Origin: Bacillota bacterium
GTDB lineage: Bacteria > Bacillota > Clostridia > Peptostreptococcales > Natronincolaceae
Direction of reading: 5' to 3'
DNA: 10,242 bases
Assembly: GCA_023387935.1 (NCBI GenBank)
Contig: JAEWHG010000059.1
Coordinates: 1 to 10,242, forward strand
The translations under genes and the position numbers were made by a program. This document shows positions 5,983 through 10,242 of this stretch, one piece after another (the first letter of the stretch is position 1; each line of letters starts with the position of its first letter). Below the pieces are notes generated by a model, which saw nothing but the letters and a program-made list of their open reading frames with translations, was not told the origin of the DNA and made no database searches.

Positions 5983-7602
5983 ATGATGAAAGACCATACT
6001 GATATTGTTTCAAAAAATATGAGAACATATAAGTTTGTTGTTTCTATAATTTTAGGATTCATCGGTTTTATTGGAACATTCTACGCTAGTAGATTTGATT
6101 TTAATGGGTTCTCTATCAATTTTGCATGGAGCATTATTCTACCTTTATTGGTTACTATTGCGTGGGGAATTCGATATGGAATTATCAGTATTACTTTAGG
6201 GCTGATAATACTATATCCTTTTTTTTTAGGAGGTTATAACGGTTGGGCTTCCATGGTTCCCGTTATTTCCTTATACTTATGGATCGTAATACATGGTTAT
6301 GGTGGAGAAAAAAGGCTACAGGATTATAAATTCTATTACAATATATACTTTTTGCAATTTATTTATATAATTATTAGAGTGTTTATTTATGTAGTACTTT
6401 TCCCTGTTTTTATTAAATACAATCCGCCATTTTGGAATCCATATGCATATACAAATGTGGATATTGAAATAATATTACTGTTTGCTATAAAAGGAATTAT
6501 TGTAGAATCAATATTGTTGGCTTTAGGGGATGCTTTACTTTTACTGCCCTTTGTTAGAAAGTTTTTCAGATTAAAGTGTTCAGAGGGTTCAAAATATAAT
6601 ACTGGAATTATGGTGGCATTAGTAGCTTTTGGTTTAGGCTTTGCACTTATTATTTTAGCAATTAATAATTTTATAGTTGGTAGAAATGATTTACTTCAAT
6701 GGATGATTGAACATAATGAAAAGACCAGAATTACGGTTTTATTGACCACCATATTGTTTTTTATAATGGGTGGTATTACTGTACGTTTTGTCCAAAGAGT
6801 ACTTGAGACTCAGGAAGCATTGAAAATCAGAGAAGCTCAATATAGAAGGGCAAATGAAGAAATTACAATACTTAATAATGAATTAGAACAGAGGGTAATT
6901 GATAGAACTGCAGATCTACAAACAGCAGTTTCGGAACTAGAGGAATTTTCGTATACAATTTCTCATGATCTTAAATCACCACTTAGAGCAATTGATGCGT
7001 ATAGTCAATTTATTATAGAGGATTATGGAAACACACTGGATAATGAAGCGCATAAAATGTTAGGTGATATAAGAGAAACTTGTAATGATATGATCGGATT
7101 AATTAATAAATTACTAGAATACTCGATTACTTCAAAAACGGATATTTCTAAAGAGCCAATTAATTTAAAACAAATTATTAAGTCTGTATTCCGTGAATTT
7201 GAGGTAGGAAATTCAGATAGAAATATGAGATTAATATTTGAAGGCGAGCTTCCAACAGTTAATGTAGATAAAATACTATTCAAACAGGTTATTACAAATA
7301 TTATTTGCAATGCAATTAAATTTTCTAAGGATAGAGAAGTAACCAATATACGAATAGGTTGTAATACAACAGATAAAGATTATGTTATTTATATTAAGGA
7401 TAATGGTGTTGGGTTTGATATGAAGTTTGCAAATAAACTCTTTGGTATATTCCAGAGATTACATAAGAGTCAAGATTTTGAAGGTTATGGTATTGGTTTA
7501 GCTACAATAAAAAAGATTATTCAAAAACATGAAGGTAAAGTTTGGATAGAAAGTGTATTAGGCGAAGGCACTACTGTATATTTTACCTTGCCTATAGAAT
7601 AG
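5983..7602 (+). CDS. Membrane sensor histidine kinase with multi-helix N-terminal domain and HisKA/HATPase
   Basis: A 539-residue sensor kinase. The N-terminal half (about 18-272) holds some seven or eight hydrophobic segments (near 18-35, 45-63, 66-82, 90-105, 121-145, 160-190, 208-233, 250-271) with few extracellular residues, so the signal is probably sensed in or near the membrane. A block YPFFLGGYNGWAS (78-90) looks like a conserved motif of this domain, which I cannot name. A coiled coil (about 273-322) leads to the H-box EEFSYTISHDLKSPLRAIDA with His328, typical of the phytochrome-like HisKA class. The ATPase domain has the N-box around N443 (NIICNAIKFS), G1 DNGVGFD (473-479), F-box LFGIFQRLH (486-494) and G2 GYGIGLA (501-507), so it should be active. 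The AGGAG at 5970-5974 favours the first of two adjacent ATGs. The response regulator begins 22 bases after its stop codon. Confidence 0.93.
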   Translation: MMKDHTDIVSKNMRTYKFVVSIILGFIGFIGTFYASRFDFNGFSINFAWSIILPLLVTIAWGIRYGIISITLGLIILYPFFLGGYNGWASMVPVISLYLWIVIHGYGGEKRLQDYKFYYNIYFLQFIYIIIRVFIYVVLFPVFIKYNPPFWNPYAYTNVDIEIILLFAIKGIIVESILLALGDALLLLPFVRKFFRLKCSEGSKYNTGIMVALVAFGLGFALIILAINNFIVGRNDLLQWMIEHNEKTRITVLLTTILFFIMGGITVRFVQRVLETQEALKIREAQYRRANEEITILNNELEQRVIDRTADLQTAVSELEEFSYTISHDLKSPLRAIDAYSQFIIEDYGNTLDNEAHKMLGDIRETCNDMIGLINKLLEYSITSKTDISKEPINLKQIIKSVFREFEVGNSDRNMRLIFEGELPTVNVDKILFKQVITNIICNAIKFSKDREVTNIRIGCNTTDKDYVIYIKDNGVGFDMKFANKLFGIFQRLHKSQDFEGYGIGLATIKKIIQKHEGKVWIESVLGEGTTVYFTLPIE

Positions 7603-7624
7603 GTGTAGAAAATGGGGGATACAA

Positions 7625-8719
7625 ATGTTTACTGTTATGATTGTAGATGATATGGAGGCTATGCGAAGGCAAATCAAAAGATTGCCAATATGGGGAGAAT
7701 GTGAAGGGTTTAATATAATAGACGAAGCAGAGGATGGGCAAGATGCCTTAGATAAACTTAAAAAACAGCCTGTAGATTTACTCATTACTGATATAAAAAT
7801 GCCAAGAATAAATGGAATTGAACTTTTAAAAGAGGTTAATGAAAAGTCTTTAGCAAATTGCGTGGTATTTTTAAGTGAGCATAGTGAGTTTAACTTTGCA
7901 AAAGAAGCTATCCAATACGGTATATTTGATTACCTTGTAAAGCCTGTTAAGCTAGAAGAATTGAAAAAACTGTTAGAAAAGATAAAACAGTTTATTGAAG
8001 AAAAAAAACAAGCACAGGTTAAATTAAAAAGCTTAGAGGAAAAGCTAGTTGAGAGAATAGATATCTATTATCCAACGAGTCATATAAATTACATTGTTGA
8101 GTATATTTCTGACAAAAATATAAATACGATAGAAAGTATATCACTTATGGCTAATGAGGCGTATGCCATATTTGAACATGACATAATGAAGACAGCTATA
8201 GTACTGCAGAAAGCGATGAATGAAATCTATATGAGGATAAAGGAAAGTCATGGATGGATAGATAAATTTGTAGATACAACCTCCTTCGTTAATGTAAACT
8301 TAACATGTTGTAGCACTATAGATTTAATAAAGAGAAAATTAACAGAGGTAATAGAAGCTATTAAACTTACTATTAATACATTTATCATAGAGAGTAAAAA
8401 AAGCCCTATAGTAAAAGAAATCTGTATTTATTCCATTAACAATATTGAAAATAATATTAGTATAACTACAATATCCGAAGCTTTATTTCTTACTAAAAAC
8501 TATATTGGTGATATTTTTAAGCAAGAAACAGGAATGACCATAGGAGAATATATTATTATGCTAAAAATAGCAAGAGCAAAAAAACTAATTGTTGATGGTG
8601 ATTTTAAAAGCTATGAAATTGCTCAAAAATTGGGATACAAGGATACAGAGTATTTTAGTAAGGTGTTTAAAAAACATACGGGATTATCTCCTATGGAATT
8701 TAGAATTACATTTAAATAA
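7625..8719 (+). CDS. Response regulator, REC plus AraC-type HTH (YesN-like)
   Basis: A 364-residue DNA-binding response regulator. The receiver domain (about 1-125) has the acidic pair D8/D9 (VMIVDDMEAMRRQI), phospho-acceptor D56 (LLITDIKMPRINGIELL), S84 in the switch position and K106 in the YLVKPVKLEEL segment, so all key residues are present. A helical linker (about 126-260) of weak family character follows. The C-terminal 100 residues (about 262-364) form a double helix-turn-helix of the AraC class, with SITTISEALFLTKNYIGDIF and EIAQKLGYKDTEYFSKVFKK, ending in the typical TGLSPMEFR. GGGGGAT precedes the ATG by 6 bases. Being 22 bases behind the kinase, it is almost certainly its partner. 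YesN-like regulators usually pair with YesM-type kinases; here the kinase is of the HisKA class. Targets are unknown; the lipoprotein gene 160 bases downstream is the nearest candidate. Confidence 0.95.
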   Translation: MFTVMIVDDMEAMRRQIKRLPIWGECEGFNIIDEAEDGQDALDKLKKQPVDLLITDIKMPRINGIELLKEVNEKSLANCVVFLSEHSEFNFAKEAIQYGIFDYLVKPVKLEELKKLLEKIKQFIEEKKQAQVKLKSLEEKLVERIDIYYPTSHINYIVEYISDKNINTIESISLMANEAYAIFEHDIMKTAIVLQKAMNEIYMRIKESHGWIDKFVDTTSFVNVNLTCCSTIDLIKRKLTEVIEAIKLTINTFIIESKKSPIVKEICIYSINNIENNISITTISEALFLTKNYIGDIFKQETGMTIGEYIIMLKIARAKKLIVDGDFKSYEIAQKLGYKDTEYFSKVFKKHTGLSPMEFRITFK

Positions 8720-8743
8720 ACAATATGACATAAAGAGTATTAT

Positions 8744-8772
8744 TTCTAATCTGGATTTTATCGGGGTATAAT
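8744..8772 (+). promoter_or_regulatory. Possible promoter of the FMN-binding lipoprotein gene
   Basis: A perfect TATAAT (8767-8772) lies about 107 bases before the lipoprotein ATG; the hexamer 17 bases upstream, TTCTAA (8744-8749), is a poor -35. A weak -35 would fit a promoter that needs an activator such as the adjacent AraC-type regulator. A second, weaker option is TTCATT (8787-8792) with TATGAT (8810-8815), also 17-base spacing. Confidence 0.4.
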
Positions 8773-8798
8773 CCTTAATTATTACATTCATTTTTAAA

Positions 8799-8812
8799 AT
8801 ACATTTCTGTAT
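8799..8812. promoter_or_regulatory. Inverted repeat in the lipoprotein upstream region, possible operator
   Basis: ATACA (8799-8803) and TGTAT (8808-8812) are perfect inverted repeats around TTTC. They overlap the second candidate -10 (8810-8815). AraC-type regulators normally bind direct repeats, so this could be a site for another protein or chance in AT-rich DNA. Confidence 0.25.
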
Positions 8813-8879
8813 GATAAAGATATAACAAACATGTCTTATTTTTGACAACGAAAGCTAATAAATAAGGAGAGATATTAAA

Positions 8880-9851
8880 ATGACTATTAACAAATCAAAA
8901 ATGTTCAAAAGTTTAGTTATTGCAAGCTTATTAATTACTATGGTAGGATGTACTCCAAGTCAAAACAATGAAACACCAGATACGAAGCCACCTGTTGAAT
9001 CGAATGATAAATCAGATGAGGTAGCAAAGGATTCCGAAATAGATGTGATAGATCTTGATTGGAGCATACAACCTAAACTTGGTATAACAAAAGGTGATTA
9101 TTACAGAACGGAAGAGCGTTTTAGACAAGGACATTTAGGTATTTTAGAAGTTGTTAAAAATGAAGATAAAATAGTTCATGTTGAGTTTAATGAAATGACT
9201 CGTCCTAACTATTATCACCGTTATTTCCAAAATGTACCTAAGCGTATGTCTGAATATAATTTTGATATGGGAGAGAAAAAAGGTGCTGCTTGGATACAAA
9301 GTGTTGTTTTAGTAGAAAAGCAAATGATTGATGAACAGAGACTTACAGGCGAATTCGATGTGGTTTCAGGAGCTTCAAATAGTATTAATCAATCCATGCT
9401 TCCTTTAGCAGAAAAGATAGCAGCAGACTTAGACAAACCATCTGGTGAGAAGTATTACAGTATTGCTGAAGAACTTGAAGGCGGACTAACAGGGTATTTA
9501 AAAGTTGTATTAAAGGATAAAAAAATTGTTTCTGTAAAATATGATGAAATTTTTGCAGACTCTCCAGACGAGATTGAAGATAAAAGCTTAAAGCAATTCT
9601 ATAGACAATCAAAATATGATAGTGTTGAATATGAAGAACCTTCACGTATTGGATTTAATGTTCAAATGGATGCATTAAATGAAAAAGTAGTACAAACACA
9701 AGATTTACTAGATTTATCTGAACTTCCTGCAGTTGATGAAACTGGAAACTATGCTTCAAGTGGTTTCACAGTTCGTAATAAGGCTTGGGACAACTACCTT
9801 CGTCTTGCTGAAAAACTATTAGCAGAAATGAAAGCGGATGGTAATTTCTAA
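8880..9851 (+). CDS. Lipoprotein with two FMN-binding-like domains (divergent flavinylation motif)
   Basis: A 323-residue predicted surface lipoprotein. The signal peptide has a basic start, a hydrophobic core (12-22) and a lipobox-like MVGC with Cys24; a polar, acidic linker (25-60) follows. The body appears duplicated. Repeat 1 (about 73-182) has GHLGILEVVKNEDKIVHVEF (84-103) and ends with TGEFDVVSGASNSI...LAEKI (156-180). Repeat 2 (about 190-312) has GYLKVVLKDKKIVSVKYDEI (205-224) and ends with TGNYASSGFTVRNKAW...LAEKL (288-313). The first ending matches the FMN_bind (RnfG/NqrC/PplA-type) motif D..SGAT, in which ApbE-type enzymes attach FMN to Thr; here the acceptor position is Ser166 (D160-V-V-S-G-A-S). 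The second copy lacks the D and A of the motif and has SGFT. A role in extracytoplasmic electron transfer is inferred from the family. AAGGAGAG precedes the ATG at suitable spacing; M8 is an alternative start without one. It is followed by its own terminator. Confidence 0.8.
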   Translation: MTINKSKMFKSLVIASLLITMVGCTPSQNNETPDTKPPVESNDKSDEVAKDSEIDVIDLDWSIQPKLGITKGDYYRTEERFRQGHLGILEVVKNEDKIVHVEFNEMTRPNYYHRYFQNVPKRMSEYNFDMGEKKGAAWIQSVVLVEKQMIDEQRLTGEFDVVSGASNSINQSMLPLAEKIAADLDKPSGEKYYSIAEELEGGLTGYLKVVLKDKKIVSVKYDEIFADSPDEIEDKSLKQFYRQSKYDSVEYEEPSRIGFNVQMDALNEKVVQTQDLLDLSELPAVDETGNYASSGFTVRNKAWDNYLRLAEKLLAEMKADGNF

Positions 9852-9890
9852 AATATTTTTTATATTATGTTCATACTCCATTTTAAAAAT

Positions 9891-9917
9891 AAGAGAGTCC
9901 CTATGGGGCTCTCTTTT
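9891..9917 (+). terminator. Strong terminator after the lipoprotein gene
   Basis: AAGAGAGTCCC (9891-9901) pairs with GGGGCTCTCTT (9905-9915), one T-G wobble, across a 3-base loop, with TTTT at the end. It lies 39 bases after the stop codon. Confidence 0.88.
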
Positions 9918-10177
9918 GAATATATAGAATTCTATTTAATTTCATTTGCTGCTTTTCCTATATAGTAGCTATGTTGAATAAGTACCATATTACATTATTG
10001 TATAAAAATTAATTTCAAGGTATATATAAGGAAAATATAAAGAATTTATGCTATATGAAATAAATTATGCTAAAATAGAATAGGTAGATTTAGAATTATT
10101 TTGAATGTAATTAAGTAACCTTGGGAAACTAAGAGTTATAAGCGATATAAGGAAAATAATAGTAAGTAGGTGTAATT
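9918..10177. other. AT-rich intergenic region before the last gene
   Basis: No open frame or RNA gene is recognisable. An extended -10 promoter candidate, TGCTAAAAT (10068-10076), lies about 100 bases before the next ATG, with no good -35 at 17 bases. It overlaps the second copy of a direct repeat TTATGCTA (10046-10053 and 10065-10072, start-to-start 19). Nothing else stands out. Confidence 0.5.
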
Positions 10178-10242
10178 ATGATACATATTGATATATCAAA
10201 TCAAAATGAATTAGAGATATTGGCCAAAAATTTAGGTGAATT
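10178..10242 (+). CDS. Start of an unidentified gene, possibly tsaE (5' fragment)
   Basis: The ATG at 10178 follows TAGGTG with 5 bases between and opens a frame that runs to the window end: 21 complete residues, MIHIDISNQNELEILAKNLG then E. The pattern (beta strand, then an ELE.LAK.LGE helix) resembles the first 20 residues of TsaE, the ATPase of the threonylcarbamoyl-adenosine tRNA modification complex. The Walker A motif that would decide this lies beyond the window. The start is supported by the ribosome binding site and an extended -10 promoter candidate upstream; the product is a weak guess. Confidence 0.55.
   Translation, partial: MIHIDISNQNELEILAKNLGE

Noticed and set aside
8589..8771. 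60-residue frame overlapping the end of the response regulator in another frame
   Set aside because: It overlaps the well-conserved AraC helix-turn-helix codons and its translation resembles no protein; it is a frame shadow.
8842..8847. Perfect TTGACA just before the lipoprotein gene
   Set aside because: No -10 hexamer lies 16-18 bases downstream; that position is occupied by the ribosome binding site and start codon region.
5763..9917. Similar terminator hairpins (AGAG..CC/GGGGCTCT) after ribU and the lipoprotein gene as a repeat family
   Set aside because: The similarity is limited to the GC-rich stem sequence common to intrinsic terminators of Bacillota; loops and flanks differ.
1..10242. 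CRISPR array, tRNA, rRNA, insertion sequence or prophage
   Set aside because: No spaced direct repeats, no tRNA-like cloverleaf, no transposase or integrase frame and no flanking target duplications were seen.

Overview
The window looks like a chromosomal segment of a low-GC, motile, anaerobic Gram-positive bacterium, most likely a Clostridia member. The grounds are the strong AT bias, AGGAGG-type ribosome binding sites, a lipobox lipoprotein, a stand-alone FlhB-tail protein, an FMN-riboswitch-controlled RibU, and a YesN-type AraC response regulator. No close relative can be named without a database search. All genes lie on the + strand.

Layout. Positions 1-218 hold the 3' end of a small FlhB-like export-switch protein. 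A good sigma-28 (SigD) promoter candidate follows at 228-255 and would drive a compact flagellin gene (412-1224). The flagellin chaperone fliS is next (1334-1822), closing with a branched hairpin terminator near 1865-1918. An extended -10 promoter then precedes tex (2068-4254, S1-domain RNA-binding protein) and, 33 bases on, a small unknown membrane protein (4288-4773).

A second block is flavin-related. A promoter, a full FMN riboswitch (about 4855-4968) and an intrinsic terminator (4991-5021) precede ribU (5127-5747), the substrate-binding subunit of an ECF riboflavin transporter. The switching logic can be read directly: the 5' arm of the terminator is complementary to aptamer bases that overlap the P1 stem. 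A short piece resembling a dispersed repeat sits between the terminator and ribU.

The third block is a two-component system (5983-7602 membrane histidine kinase; 7625-8719 REC-AraC regulator), preceded by a promoter and an apparently structured leader of about 105 bases. After it comes a lipoprotein (8880-9851) with two FMN-binding-like domains. Its first domain has a flavinylation-type motif ending in Ser instead of Thr; the second is degenerate. The lipoprotein ends at a strong terminator (9891-9917). A further gene begins at 10178 and leaves the window; its first residues weakly suggest TsaE.

How the genes may work together. FlhB-like protein, flagellin and FliS form the end of a flagellar locus. 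RibU (riboflavin import) and the surface FMN-type lipoprotein suggest a flavin theme reminiscent of flavin-based extracellular electron transfer, with the two-component system as a possible local regulator. That link is inferred from proximity; no ApbE/FmnB flavin transferase or other electron-transfer gene is inside the window.
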